DNA from: Bacteroidota bacterium
GTDB taxonomy: Bacteria; Bacteroidota; Bacteroidia; Chitinophagales; Chitinophagaceae
Assembly: GCA_018267575.1 (NCBI GenBank)
Contig: JAFDYF010000077.1
Coordinates: 1-64,000, forward strand
Reading direction: 5' to 3'
DNA length: 64,000 bases
Positions 15,738 to 24,846 of the stretch are shown piece by piece. The stretch's first letter is position 1; each line of letters begins with the position of its first letter. The notes beneath the pieces were generated by a model. The model ran no database searches. It saw only the letters and a program-made list of their open reading frames with translations, and was not told where the DNA came from. A program made the translations under genes and the position numbers.

Positions 15738-15999
15738 GGTAATTGGCTGTTTGATTGATGGATTGGATAATTTCCTCCTTGGAAATTTGCTTGGGGTCAT
15801 AAGTGATTTCACCCTTTCGGTTTGGGAAGCTTACCATCGTGGAAAGGATGCCCTTCTTTTTTTCAAGCAAGTGTTCAATAGTGGAGGCACAATGGTCGCA
15901 ACTCATACCGGAAATCTCCAGTGATATTTTTTCTTCTGCTTCACGCCCCCCATTATGCTGGCTTGGGTTTGTCCCCAGTATCTTTTTAAAAAAGTTCAT
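15709..15999 (-). CDS. MerP-like heavy-metal-associated domain protein
   Basis: 96 residues with no signal peptide, so probably cytosolic. One HMA domain spans about 22-90 with the metal site GMSCDHCASTIEHLL. The first 20 residues are a polar leader. It lies 12 bases after merT-merP and overlaps merA. A likely job is to carry Hg(II) from the inner-membrane transporter to MerA, doing the work of the N-terminal domain that this MerA lacks. That role is inferred from position and domain content. Confidence 0.85.
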   Translation of the reverse strand: MNFFKKILGTNPSQHNGGREAEEKISLEISGMSCDHCASTIEHLLEKKKGILSTMVSFPNRKGEITYDPKQISKEEIIQSINQTANYHATEAERQQ

Positions 16000-16011
16000 T
16001 TTTATATTTTT

Positions 16012-16632
16012 TTAGGGTTGTTGAACATTTTTTACATCGATTACTTTAAAGCCGGTTTTATTTACGGCATTAATAATAGCCTGCTCTACGGTCTTGGAAT
16101 TATCAAATTTTATCGTGCTGCTCCCATTGGCAAATTCAGTTTTGTATTCCAATACGCCAGGGACTTTTGACAGTGCAAGGTTGATGGTTTCCGAGCAGGC
16201 TTCGCAGGTCATCCCTTTAATATTCAGTTTCACTTGTTGAATATTGCTTTTGTCAATGATAACAATTTCTTTCTTTTCAGTCTTGGGATAAAAAATGTGT
16301 GCATATTTGGGGAAAGCCATCAGTAGAAAAGCCAAAACGGTTACGATGCCGAGGAAGGTCTTGGTTTGCCAGAAAGAAGGTTTGTCTTCTTCACATGCAC
16401 AATCCATTGCTGTTTTTTGGGGTTTTAATTTCTGGTACCAAGCGAAGGCAAGCGCTGCAATGCTAAGGCTAATAAGGCATGAGCGATACGGCTCAAGCCA
16501 TGAAAATGTGGAAGCAAAGCCTGTTGCACCGCTGAACAAAGCTATGACGGGTGTAATGCAGCATAAAGAAGCTACACTAGCAGTAAGCAAACCTGCCATC
16601 CAGGTTTTACCACCAGATTTTATGGTACTCAT
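16012..16632 (-). CDS. merT: Mercuric transporter, MerT-MerP fusion
   Basis: 206 residues. The MerT part has three membrane helices; helix 1 carries the Hg-binding pair C24-C25 (SLCCITPVIAL), and a cytosolic loop holds C78-A-C80. After helix 3 an HMA domain (about 133-200) has GMTCEACSETI with C143 and C146, equivalent to periplasmic MerP. Such MerTP fusions are known in Bacteroidota mercury operons. It takes Hg(II) into the cell for reduction. Its ATG overlaps the stop codon of the regulator gene (ATGA), indicating coupling. Confidence 0.92.
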   Translation of the reverse strand: MSTIKSGGKTWMAGLLTASVASLCCITPVIALFSGATGFASTFSWLEPYRSCLISLSIAALAFAWYQKLKPQKTAMDCACEEDKPSFWQTKTFLGIVTVLAFLLMAFPKYAHIFYPKTEKKEIVIIDKSNIQQVKLNIKGMTCEACSETINLALSKVPGVLEYKTEFANGSSTIKFDNSKTVEQAIINAVNKTGFKVIDVKNVQQP

Positions 16633-17000
16633 GCTAATTCCAATTTTGTGTTTAACTCGTTAATATATTTAAATAAAGACCGCAACATTTTAAGATGTTC
16701 TGGCTTTAGGGAATAAAAAATGGTTTGACCCTCTTTACGGAACTGGATGATACCACCGTCCTTCATTTTACGTAAGTGCTGCGAAATGGCGGGGATGCTC
16801 ATGCCAAGTATATCGCTCAGATCACATGGGCAGAGTTCCTTTTCTTCTTCCAGCAGATAAAGGATCTTAAGCCGTACATCATTGGCAGCCAGGGACAGTA
16901 CCGCCGACATCCGATCGAAAGCAATGGCCGCGCTCTCAATCTTTTCTTTGCAGGTCTTGATCTGAACGGGGTCGGCATATAAACGGATACAACTGGTCAT
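16629..17000 (-). CDS. ArsR/SmtB-family regulator of the mer operon
   Basis: 123 residues from the ATG at 17000; an ATG at 17006 is an alternative. It is a winged-helix repressor with the metal-sensing motif ELCPCDLSDIL (C57, C59) on helix 3 and recognition helix SIPAISQHLRKM, then a beta wing (IIQFRKEGQTIFYSL). Extra N-terminal cysteines C4 and C17 may complete the metal site, as in CadC/ArsR types. It takes the place of MerR as first gene of the operon, a pattern seen in Bacteroidota. It probably represses its own promoter at the palindrome 17038-17059 and leaves when Hg(II) binds. Confidence 0.9.
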   Translation of the reverse strand: MTSCIRLYADPVQIKTCKEKIESAAIAFDRMSAVLSLAANDVRLKILYLLEEEKELCPCDLSDILGMSIPAISQHLRKMKDGGIIQFRKEGQTIFYSLKPEHLKMLRSLFKYINELNTKLELA

Positions 17001-17016
17001 AGTCATCAAGTTTTCA

Positions 17017-17059
17017 CAAATTTAATACTAATTATATTATTTAAGCAAATACTTAAATA
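17017..17059 (-). promoter_or_regulatory. mer promoter and palindromic operator
   Basis: On the minus strand a -7 box TAAATTTG (17024-17017) lies 21 bases from a -33 TTTG (17049-17046), matching the Bacteroidota consensus. The -33 box sits in the spacer of a perfect inverted repeat TATTTAAG / CTTAAATA (17038-17045, 17052-17059). A repressor bound there would block RNA polymerase. The transcript would start near 17010, giving a very short leader. Confidence 0.7.
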
Positions 17060-17115
17060 CTAATTTTGTTAAATCACCTATATCTAAAAAAAATGGTATA
17101 CGGTAATCTGGATTA

Positions 17116-17153
17116 AAAACTAAAAACCCCATGCGAGTATTCTGGGCATGGGG
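17116..17153 (-). terminator. Rho-independent terminator of the glucosidase gene
   Basis: Stem CCCCATGC / GCATGGGG (17127-17134, 17146-17153) with an 11-base loop. On the minus strand it is followed by a T-rich tract (17126-17116). It lies 96 bases after the glucosidase stop codon and would keep that transcript out of the mer operon. Confidence 0.75.
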
Positions 17154-17248
17154 CTATAAAATAGTGGGCTCTTAGGATATCGAATAATGGTTTTGATTCT
17201 TGGCTTAGGGAATGATGGTCGACAAAGTGAAATAATTTTTGTTTATGA

Positions 17249-19900
17249 TTAACCTCGCGATCCATTTACCCTATTTATCAATTCCGCGACCAAACCCGAC
17301 CATCCTGTCTGGTGTGAGGCACCCAGCCCGCGACAGGTATCGCCATGAAAATATTCATAGAACAGGACAAGGTCTGAGAAATGAGGGTCGCTGCAATAAA
17401 TTTCCTCATTACCATGAACAGGCCGCTTTCCATTGTCCTCCTTTTTAAACAATGCGATGAAGCGTTTTGCTAGCTCGATGCCCACTTGGCTGAGCGGGAT
17501 CAGATTTTCTGATCCAGCGGGAAAGGGCACTAAACATTTGCCACGGTAATAATCACAGTATTTTTTCAATGATAAGATCAATAAATAATTCATAGGTGCC
17601 CATATAGGGCCACGCCAGTTGGAGTTGCCACCAAATAGAAAGGAATTGGATTCGCCCGGTTGGTAATTGATATCAAAAATTTCCCCGCCAATATGAAGCT
17701 CATAAGGTTTCTCGTGAATTTTAGAAAGCGAACGGATGCCACCGGGGGAAAGAAATTCCTTTTCGTCAAGCAAGGCGGTCATCAGCTTTTCAATCCGTTT
17801 TCTGGGTACCAATGACAATAGGATATCATCATTCTCCTTGAGGTCTTCAATTACATTATAATAATTGTTTTCTTCCCTGTACTTTCTGAACCATTTTAGT
17901 CTCCGGTAAAAGTCCGGCACTTTATCAAGCTGTTCCTTTTTAATGACAAGAACAGCAAACAAGGTAGTAAGCCCTACCAATGACCTTACTTTAATCGGTA
18001 TATTGGTCCCGTCTGGCATTGACATCAGGTCATAAAAGAATCCCTGCTCCTCATCCCAAGCACCAGTGAAATCATCTGCGATACGGTTAAGCGAATCGGC
18101 GATATACACGAAGTGCTCAAAAAATTTGGTGGCCACATCTTCATAGGCATCGTTGAACTGGCATAGCTCCAGTGCTATCTCCAACATATTGAGACAATAC
18201 ATGGCCATCCAAGCAGTGCCATCGGCCTGTTGCAGATGCCCACCCCCAGGTATATCGCGGCTTCTGTCAAATACCCCAATATTATCCAGTCCCAAAAAAC
18301 CGCCCTCGAACACATTGTTCCCTTTATGGTCTTTTCGGTTGACCCACCACGTAAAATTCAATAACAGCTTTTGGAACACACGCTCTAAAAATTTATGGTC
18401 GCCGATTCCTGTTTTTTCTTTGTCGATTTTATAAACCTCCATACAGCTCCAGGCATGCACGGGAGGGTTCACTTCGTCAAATCCCCATTCGTATGCGGGG
18501 ATTTGCCCGTTGGGGTGCATGTACCATTCCCTTAAAAAAAGGATAAGCTGTTCCTTGGCAAATTGGGCATCCAACATGGCCAGCGGCACACAATGAAAAG
18601 CGAGGTCCCAGGCTGCATACCAAGGGTATTCCCATTTGTCTGGCATGGATACAATGTCTTCATTGTTCAATGTCATCCATTGGCGGTTGCGCCCCAATAT
18701 TCTTTTTTCAGGTGGTGATGGTTGGCCGGGGTCCCCGTTTAGCCATCTTGGGATATCTATATTATAGTACTGTTTGCTCCAGAGCATTCCCGCAAAAGCT
18801 TGCCTTTGGATATTTTTTTCATCCCCATTTTTTGTATTGGTCAACTGCTCATAAAATTCATCCGTTTCTTTTATCCGTTGCGTAAATATTTCATCGAACT
18901 CTTTCCCCAACGGGTCAATCATTTCATGTTGGCTAAGCCTGAGTTTTATAATGGCATGGGCGTTTGCTTCCAGTTGTATCTCATATAAGGGAGAAAATTT
19001 GGTTCCTTCTTTTTTGTCGGTAAAAATTTCATACCCATCCCTCGTTAATGCGGTATGAAATGCATCTTTTACAAATGGGTTCTTGTTCGGTATCCTGTAC
19101 AACTTTTCAAGATTGGATTCATTTTCAGTAAAGAGCGACTTATCAGTGTTCTGATAATAAAAATGATAATCCCCCGTCATAGGATGATGCACATCCACCG
19201 ATTCAAAACCCACCCCGGAATTTGCATATTTAATATAAGGTTTCTCTTGGTCGATACCGACCTCCCAAAGATTGCGCATCCATAATGTGGGCAGTAAGCT
19301 AATAAAAGCGGGTTCGGCAGCCCGATTGTGGATCGTGATTTTTATCAACAGGTCTTCGTCATCCGCCTTCGCATATTCCGTAAAGACATCAAAATATTTG
19401 CCTTCTTGAAATATTCCCGTGTCCAGTAATTCGTATTCCCCTTCATATTTTGAGCGGTTACGGTTGGAGCGCAATAGGTCTTCATAAGGAAAAGCAGCCT
19501 GTGGATATTTGTATAGGTGCTTCATGTAGGAGTGGCTGGGGTTGTTGTCCAAATAATAATAGAGCTCTTTCACGTCTTCGCCATGGTTGCCCTCGCTTCC
19601 TGTGAGGCCAAAGAGCCGCTCTTTCAAGATAGGGTCCTTCCCGTTCCATAGCGTTACCGCGAAGCAAATCCTTTGAAGGGAATCCGAGATGCCAGCGATA
19701 CCATCTTCACCCCATCGGTACACTCTTGAACGGGCTTGGTCATGCGTAAAATAATCCCAAGCATCACCGTTTTCGCTATAGTCCTCTCGTACTGTGCCCC
19801 ACTGTCTTTCGCTAAGATAGGGTCCCCATTTATGCCATTTCTTTTGCCCATTGTATTGTTCAAGTAGGCGGTTTTCTTCAGCAGTTGACTTTTTAGACAT
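17249..19900 (-). CDS. GH63-like glucosidase (MGH1/YgjK type)
   Basis: 883 residues without a signal peptide, so probably cytosolic. The N-terminal half is a beta domain (about 60-350). The C-terminal half is an (alpha/alpha)6 barrel with the family blocks WPYAAWDLAFH-like (EYPWYAAWDLAFHCVPLA), AYEWGFDEVNPPVHAW and NSNWRGPIWAPMNYLL. Related proteins are bacterial members of the GH63/mannosyl-oligosaccharide glucosidase group. The substrate is not known; glucosylglycerate, kojibiose or trehalose-like sugars are possible. It is a single gene with its own terminator. Confidence 0.85.
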   Translation of the reverse strand: MSKKSTAEENRLLEQYNGQKKWHKWGPYLSERQWGTVREDYSENGDAWDYFTHDQARSRVYRWGEDGIAGISDSLQRICFAVTLWNGKDPILKERLFGLTGSEGNHGEDVKELYYYLDNNPSHSYMKHLYKYPQAAFPYEDLLRSNRNRSKYEGEYELLDTGIFQEGKYFDVFTEYAKADDEDLLIKITIHNRAAEPAFISLLPTLWMRNLWEVGIDQEKPYIKYANSGVGFESVDVHHPMTGDYHFYYQNTDKSLFTENESNLEKLYRIPNKNPFVKDAFHTALTRDGYEIFTDKKEGTKFSPLYEIQLEANAHAIIKLRLSQHEMIDPLGKEFDEIFTQRIKETDEFYEQLTNTKNGDEKNIQRQAFAGMLWSKQYYNIDIPRWLNGDPGQPSPPEKRILGRNRQWMTLNNEDIVSMPDKWEYPWYAAWDLAFHCVPLAMLDAQFAKEQLILFLREWYMHPNGQIPAYEWGFDEVNPPVHAWSCMEVYKIDKEKTGIGDHKFLERVFQKLLLNFTWWVNRKDHKGNNVFEGGFLGLDNIGVFDRSRDIPGGGHLQQADGTAWMAMYCLNMLEIALELCQFNDAYEDVATKFFEHFVYIADSLNRIADDFTGAWDEEQGFFYDLMSMPDGTNIPIKVRSLVGLTTLFAVLVIKKEQLDKVPDFYRRLKWFRKYREENNYYNVIEDLKENDDILLSLVPRKRIEKLMTALLDEKEFLSPGGIRSLSKIHEKPYELHIGGEIFDINYQPGESNSFLFGGNSNWRGPIWAPMNYLLILSLKKYCDYYRGKCLVPFPAGSENLIPLSQVGIELAKRFIALFKKEDNGKRPVHGNEEIYCSDPHFSDLVLFYEYFHGDTCRGLGASHQTGWSGLVAELINRVNGSRG

Positions 19901-20694
19901 GATTTAATTTTTTGACTGTTAAATAATCCCAACTTGGTATGAGGTGTTTGCTAGATTGGAAAGTTTTATTATTAGGATACCAATCGACCCAGTATTGCGA
20001 AGGCAATAGGTCTTTATCCCTTTTTATCCGAGTTTATCAATGAAGATGGGTCAAAGGAATGCCCCAACTTGAAAAACTCAAAATATCCCAGTATATAATT
20101 AAATAGGGTGGAACAGTTCAACAGATTGTTTGTTGAGACGATGGCATGGGAAACTCCTTACAACGTAACTTTAACAACTTGCCTTTTGCATATGCAATCT
20201 GGTTGATCGGGTTTCCCTTTGCATTGATTGCTGTCATTTGGCTATAACTCATTTAGGGGATCCTTAAAACCATTTTTTTAACTTGAGATAATCTGCGAGC
20301 ATGAGGTTAAATTGCTAATGAGTGAACCGCTTTTTTCAAAAATGACATTTAGAAATACCGAAATTATTTTTTTAAACAAAGATGTTTATCAAAAAATAAT
20401 CCATCATTAGCCTATAATCGTCCATGCCCGTTGATTTATTATAAAGTATTTTTGGCATTAGGGAAAAAAACAATATGGTTAAATGAATGGATTGGAAAAG
20501 AGGTCAAGGTGCGACCCTTAATTTTTATTCCCGTGGTTAGCCAATCTGACGTTTTGTAAGGTATTTTCCTATTTTGAAATGAATTGCAAATTGATCAAGA
20601 AGACGATAATCCAAAGGCAAGCCAGAATCAATAAGGATGGATAAACATTAGTTTCAACTTGTAATTTTAATAGCAGATATTTTAATTCAATGCC
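19901..20694. other. Divergent intergenic region
   Basis: About 790 bases between the glucosidase and sugar porter genes. A 33-codon frame with a membrane helix (20146-20247) is the only gene-like object. No TAnnTTTG box with a matching -33 element was found for either flanking gene. Confidence 0.4.
20146..20247 (+). CDS. Candidate 33-residue single-span membrane peptide
   Basis: ATG at 20146 to TAA at 20245-20247. A polar head of about 12 residues (MGNSLQRNFNNL) is followed by one strongly hydrophobic helix (PFAYAIWLIGFPFALIAVIW). It stands alone in a long spacer, with no obvious ribosome site, which is normal for this phylum. Size and shape fit small bacterial membrane proteins, but chance cannot be excluded without comparing relatives. 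Confidence 0.3.
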   Translation: MGNSLQRNFNNLPFAYAIWLIGFPFALIAVIWL

Positions 20695-22068
20695 ATGGCT
20701 GCAATAATCCCAACACAAGATATGGACGGTTCGGATACGTCAAAAAACCGGTTTAATATTTTTTATATTTTAGGCATCTCGCTTATTTCGGCCTTGGGTG
20801 GTTATCTTTTCGGTTTTGATTTTGCAGTGATATCGGGAGCTTTGCCCTTTTTACAAAAACAGTTTGCATTGGATGCCTATTGGGAAGGTTTTGCAACAGG
20901 CAGTCTGGCATTGGGGGCCATTGTTGGATGCCTGATAGCTGGCAGGGTATCGAATAGGTATGGTCGCAAACCGGGCTTATTGCTATCCGCTGCCATCTTT
21001 GCCATTTCGTCCTTGGCGATGGCCTTTTCCCCATCTAGAGATCTTTTTATTGTATCCCGTTTTTGTGCAGGGGTAGGTGTGGGCATGGCCTCGATGTTGT
21101 CGCCCATGTACATCGCCGAAATATCACCGGCTCATCTCAGGGGGCGAATGGTGGCAGTGAACCAACTCACCATTGTATTGGGAATTTTGATCACTAATTT
21201 GGTGAACTATTCATTGCGGAATCATGGTGAAGGTGCTTGGAGATGGATGTTTGGCTTGGGATTTATACCCTCGGCATTATTTTTTCTGGGTGCGATGTCC
21301 CTGCCGGAAAGCCCGAGATGGCTGGTAAAGGCAGGCAGGAAAGATGATGCCCAATCGGTTCTAAAAAAAATTGGGGATGATGATTTTTCCGCTTCCTCAC
21401 TGCAGGATATAGAGCGATCTGTACAAGGGAGTGGCAAAACAAAATTCTCGGATGTTTTTGGGAAAGCGGTTTTACCTGCGGTGCTGATAGGGATTGGGCT
21501 TGCCGTGTTCCAGCAGTTATGCGGAATCAATACTGTTTTCAATTACGCACCCAAGATATTCGAAAGCATTGGTGCATCTCAGGATGACCAGTTATTGCAG
21601 ACTGTTTTTATTGGTGGGGTCAATCTTGTTTTTACGATTGCGGCTATGTTGTTGGTTGATCGCTTGGGAAGAAAACCATTGATGTTGATCGGTTCGGCAG
21701 GGCTTGCTTTGCTATATGTAGCGGTGGCGCTCATGTTGGCCACACATTCTCCCAGTGTATCATGGTTTCTGTTGGCGGCCATCGGTATCTATGCGCTTTC
21801 ATTGGCGCCTGTTACCTGGGTATTGATCTCGGAAATTTTTCCAAATAAAATAAGGGGCGAGGCCACTTCTATTTCAGTGCTGAGCTTATGGGCTGCCTAT
21901 TTTGTTTTGGTATTTACATTCCCGCCATTGTTCGAAAAATTACAGGACAGATCTTTTTATATCTATGCGGTCATATGTGTGATTGGCTTTCTCTTTATTT
22001 TATTAAAGGTAAAAGAAACAAAAGGCAAAACACTGGAGGAGTTAGAAAACATCATGTTGAAAAATTAA
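20695..22068 (+). CDS. MFS sugar porter (XylE/GLUT type)
   Basis: 457 residues with 12 predicted membrane helices. Signature blocks are GGYLFGFDFAVISGALPF in helix 1, GRKPGLL after helix 2, PESPRWLV before the central loop, QQLCGINTVFNYAPKIF in helix 7, GRKPLM after helix 8 and the end-of-helix-12 ETKGKTLEELE. These mark a proton-coupled hexose or pentose symporter of the inner membrane. It is followed by a secreted fucosidase 193 bases on, but no experiment-like clue links them, so the sugar is not assigned. Confidence 0.92.
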   Translation: MAAIIPTQDMDGSDTSKNRFNIFYILGISLISALGGYLFGFDFAVISGALPFLQKQFALDAYWEGFATGSLALGAIVGCLIAGRVSNRYGRKPGLLLSAAIFAISSLAMAFSPSRDLFIVSRFCAGVGVGMASMLSPMYIAEISPAHLRGRMVAVNQLTIVLGILITNLVNYSLRNHGEGAWRWMFGLGFIPSALFFLGAMSLPESPRWLVKAGRKDDAQSVLKKIGDDDFSASSLQDIERSVQGSGKTKFSDVFGKAVLPAVLIGIGLAVFQQLCGINTVFNYAPKIFESIGASQDDQLLQTVFIGGVNLVFTIAAMLLVDRLGRKPLMLIGSAGLALLYVAVALMLATHSPSVSWFLLAAIGIYALSLAPVTWVLISEIFPNKIRGEATSISVLSLWAAYFVLVFTFPPLFEKLQDRSFYIYAVICVIGFLFILLKVKETKGKTLEELENIMLKN

Positions 22069-22140
22069 CTCAGAGAGTGGTTTTGGGTGAGCGATTCGTT
22101 TCTTTGACTGAGGTTAAAGCCTGTTTTAACTGAAAGAGCA

Positions 22141-22172
22141 TTGAATTTTGTTCCGCCAGTTTTATATGTTTG
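22141..22172 (+). promoter_or_regulatory. Probable promoter of the fucosidase gene
   Basis: TTG at 22141-22143, a 21-base spacer and TATGTTTG at 22165-22172 match the Bacteroidota promoter form. The expected start near 22179 leaves a leader of about 80 bases. Confidence 0.5.
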
Positions 22173-22261
22173 CAGGGGTTGTAGAAATTGAGATTTGATA
22201 TTACACAACGCTGAGAAGAAAAACAGTTCAAGTAAGCTCAACGTGTAAATAGAAAAATAAC

Positions 22262-23695
22262 ATGAAAAAGAGTATCATTGGGTTCATTCTTTTTGTAGCA
22301 GTTCTTAAGGGGTTTGCACAAAATACCATCCATCCCGTTTCCCTGGAATATGAATATCCAACAGATAAAGCGGTTACGCAAAAATTGGAAAAATGGCGGG
22401 ACCTGAAATTCGGCGTGTTGCTCACTTGGGGTATTTACACTGTGCCCGGCATTGTCGAGAGCTGGAGTATATGCAATGAAGACTGGATTGGCAGGGACAC
22501 CAGCATTTCGTATTGCGATTATAAAAAATGGTATTTCGGTCTGAGCAATCAATTGAACCCAACAAAATTTGACCCCGACCAGTGGGCCACTGCCTGTAAA
22601 GCGGCGGGTATGAAATATGCATTGTACATGACCAAGCACCATGATGGGTTTAATATGTACGATACCAAATTTTCAGACTTTAAAATAACCAACGGTCCAT
22701 TTAAAAACAATCCAAAAGCAGATTTGGCAAAATTTGCTTTTGATGCTTTTCGCAAACAGGATTTTATGGTGGGCGCTTATTTTTCCAAACCCGATTGGCA
22801 TTGCCCTGATTTCTGGTGGCCTTATTATGCAACCCCAGACAGGAATGTAAACTATGATATCCGCAAGTACCCACAACGTTGGAAAAGGTATGTGGACTTT
22901 ACACACAACCAGTTGAATGAAATTACCAGCAACTATGGTCCGATGGATATCCTTTGGTTGGATGGCGGGTGGGTACGCCCTGCCAATACTGTCACCAAGG
23001 AGGTGTTGAGTTGGGGGATGCCCATCCCCCCCTTTGCACAGGATATTGAAATGGATACCGTAAGTAGCATTGTTAGAAAAAACCAACCAGGCATTTTGAT
23101 TGTTGACAGAACAGTTCATGGCAAATATGAAAATTATAAAACCCCTGAACAAACGATTCCAGAAAATCAGTCAAATGATCCTTGGGAAAGTTGTATCACT
23201 TTAGCTGGTAGTTGGGGCTATGTGCCGAATGAAAAGCTGAAATCAACAGAAAAAATAGTTCATCTCCTCGTAGAAATCGTTGCGAAGGGCGGTAATTTGT
23301 TATTGGGCCTTGGCCCTGACAAAGAAGGTTTATTGGATCAATCACAAATTGACCGATTAAAAGAAATAGGAGATTGGCTTGGAAAAAATGGAGAAGCCAT
23401 CTACAACACACGTAGCATAAAAAACTTCCGATCTGGACTGGTATATTTTACAGTTGCCAAAGAAAAATACATGTATGCGATTGATTTGATCTCAAAAGAG
23501 CACCCACTTGGAAAAATTATTTCATGGACTGGCAATACACCTAAAAAGGGAAGCAAAATATTTTTGATTGGTGGAAATAAGCGCCCCTTAAAATGGGAAA
23601 CTAAAAATGATGTTACTGTTGTTAAGTTATCAGAAAGCGAAGTGAAATCCTTACAAAATCAACCAGCTATTTCGTTGAAGTTTGAAAGACAGTAG
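22262..23695 (+). CDS. Alpha-L-fucosidase, GH29
   Basis: 477 residues with a signal peptide (cleavage near KGFAQ). The GH29 barrel is visible in KFGVLLTWGIYTVPGIVESW, MTKHHDGFNMYDTKFSDF, the catalytic nucleophile D234 in ILWLDGGW, and the GGNLLLGLGPDKEG block. A C-terminal beta domain follows from about 390. The enzyme removes terminal alpha-L-fucose with retention; the acid/base residue varies in this family and I do not assign it. It is secreted to the periplasm. Nearby GH2, DUF5107 and AraC genes suggest a small glycan-degradation cluster. Confidence 0.9.
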   Translation: MKKSIIGFILFVAVLKGFAQNTIHPVSLEYEYPTDKAVTQKLEKWRDLKFGVLLTWGIYTVPGIVESWSICNEDWIGRDTSISYCDYKKWYFGLSNQLNPTKFDPDQWATACKAAGMKYALYMTKHHDGFNMYDTKFSDFKITNGPFKNNPKADLAKFAFDAFRKQDFMVGAYFSKPDWHCPDFWWPYYATPDRNVNYDIRKYPQRWKRYVDFTHNQLNEITSNYGPMDILWLDGGWVRPANTVTKEVLSWGMPIPPFAQDIEMDTVSSIVRKNQPGILIVDRTVHGKYENYKTPEQTIPENQSNDPWESCITLAGSWGYVPNEKLKSTEKIVHLLVEIVAKGGNLLLGLGPDKEGLLDQSQIDRLKEIGDWLGKNGEAIYNTRSIKNFRSGLVYFTVAKEKYMYAIDLISKEHPLGKIISWTGNTPKKGSKIFLIGGNKRPLKWETKNDVTVVKLSESEVKSLQNQPAISLKFERQ

Positions 23696-23832
23696 GAAAA
23701 TATTTTATAGATTTAGCTTTATTCAAACAAACATTTGGACAATAGAAAGATATACATCTAAGTTTTGTTTCCGGATGACAAACAAGAATGTGTTTTTTCA
23801 CAAGGAGGGTTCAATAACTCAAACGAATAAAT

Positions 23833-24729
23833 TTAATGGCCTCTCTTTTCCCTATAATCTTTTGGGGATATACCCATAACTTTTGAGAAAATCCTAGAGA
23901 AATAATAGGGGTCATCAATGCCCAGCTCAAGCGAAATTTCCTTTACCCGAAGTTTGGTGAACAAGAGGTACTGACAGGCCTTTTGCACTTTCAAGTGACT
24001 GAAATATTCAATCGGGGAGAAGCCAGTTTTCTTTTTGAACAGGCTGCAAAAATGGGTAGCGGATAAATTGACTGACCTTGCGATCTCTTCAAGTGTCAGT
24101 GCCTCATCCAAATGTCTCTTCAAAAAATCGATGGCCAGATCGGTCACATCTTTTTTTGCGAGTTTTCCGTTAGGCTCGAATTTGTCATTATAGATAAAGC
24201 TTGTCAGCAGATGGGAAAGGCACATGTTGGCATAGATCAAATGGTCAATGCCATAGCCCCGTTGCACCTCTCTATAAATATCATTAAACAGTGAGATGTT
24301 CGTGCTGTCGAACTGCAGGAAACCCTTAAGCCCCTTCATTCTTTTTTCTATCAGGGATATGATCGAACCTGATAGAATACCTTTAAAATGTATCCAATAA
24401 ATTGTCCAAGGGTTTTCTTCATTGGCCGCATATACATGGGCTGTTTTGGCGGGTATAATAAAAAAATCACCAGCGTTGATGTACATTTTTTCCTTTTTTA
24501 TCAAGACGGTTCCGCTGCCTTCCTTACAATAGATGAGTATGTGCTGGTCCGAGCCGTTTGGCCGTTCCCTATAATGAAACCTAGCCTTTGGGTAATACCC
24601 TATATCTGTTAGATAAAGGGAACTGATGATTGGGTTTTTGGCACAATATCTCTGCAATATTTTTCTGGGTATGATAACAGCTTTTTGTCCCTGGAATCCA
24701 TCCCTTTTTTTATTGTTCTCCTTTTGCAT
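23833..24729 (-). CDS. AraC-family transcriptional regulator
   Basis: 298 residues. The N-terminal cupin-like sugar-binding domain (about 45-150) shows NAGDFFIIPAKTAHVYAANEENPWTIYWIHFKG. The C-terminal pair of helix-turn-helices includes LTLEEIARSVNLSATHFCSLFKKKTGFSPIEYF and VKEISLELGIDDPYYFSRIFSKVMGISPKDYR. It is divergent from the DUF5107-TPR and GH2 genes and convergent with the fucosidase, so it probably controls this carbohydrate cluster in response to a sugar. The ligand is unknown. Confidence 0.9.
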   Translation of the reverse strand: MQKENNKKRDGFQGQKAVIIPRKILQRYCAKNPIISSLYLTDIGYYPKARFHYRERPNGSDQHILIYCKEGSGTVLIKKEKMYINAGDFFIIPAKTAHVYAANEENPWTIYWIHFKGILSGSIISLIEKRMKGLKGFLQFDSTNISLFNDIYREVQRGYGIDHLIYANMCLSHLLTSFIYNDKFEPNGKLAKKDVTDLAIDFLKRHLDEALTLEEIARSVNLSATHFCSLFKKKTGFSPIEYFSHLKVQKACQYLLFTKLRVKEISLELGIDDPYYFSRIFSKVMGISPKDYREKRGH

Positions 24730-24846
24730 AGTCAGGAATTGGTCACAATAATAAAAAAATCCAGCAAATCAATTGCAAACTCCATTAAAAATGACCAATG
24801 ATTGCGTTGCTTTGTGCACATTCAATAGCTTCAAAAATAATATTAA

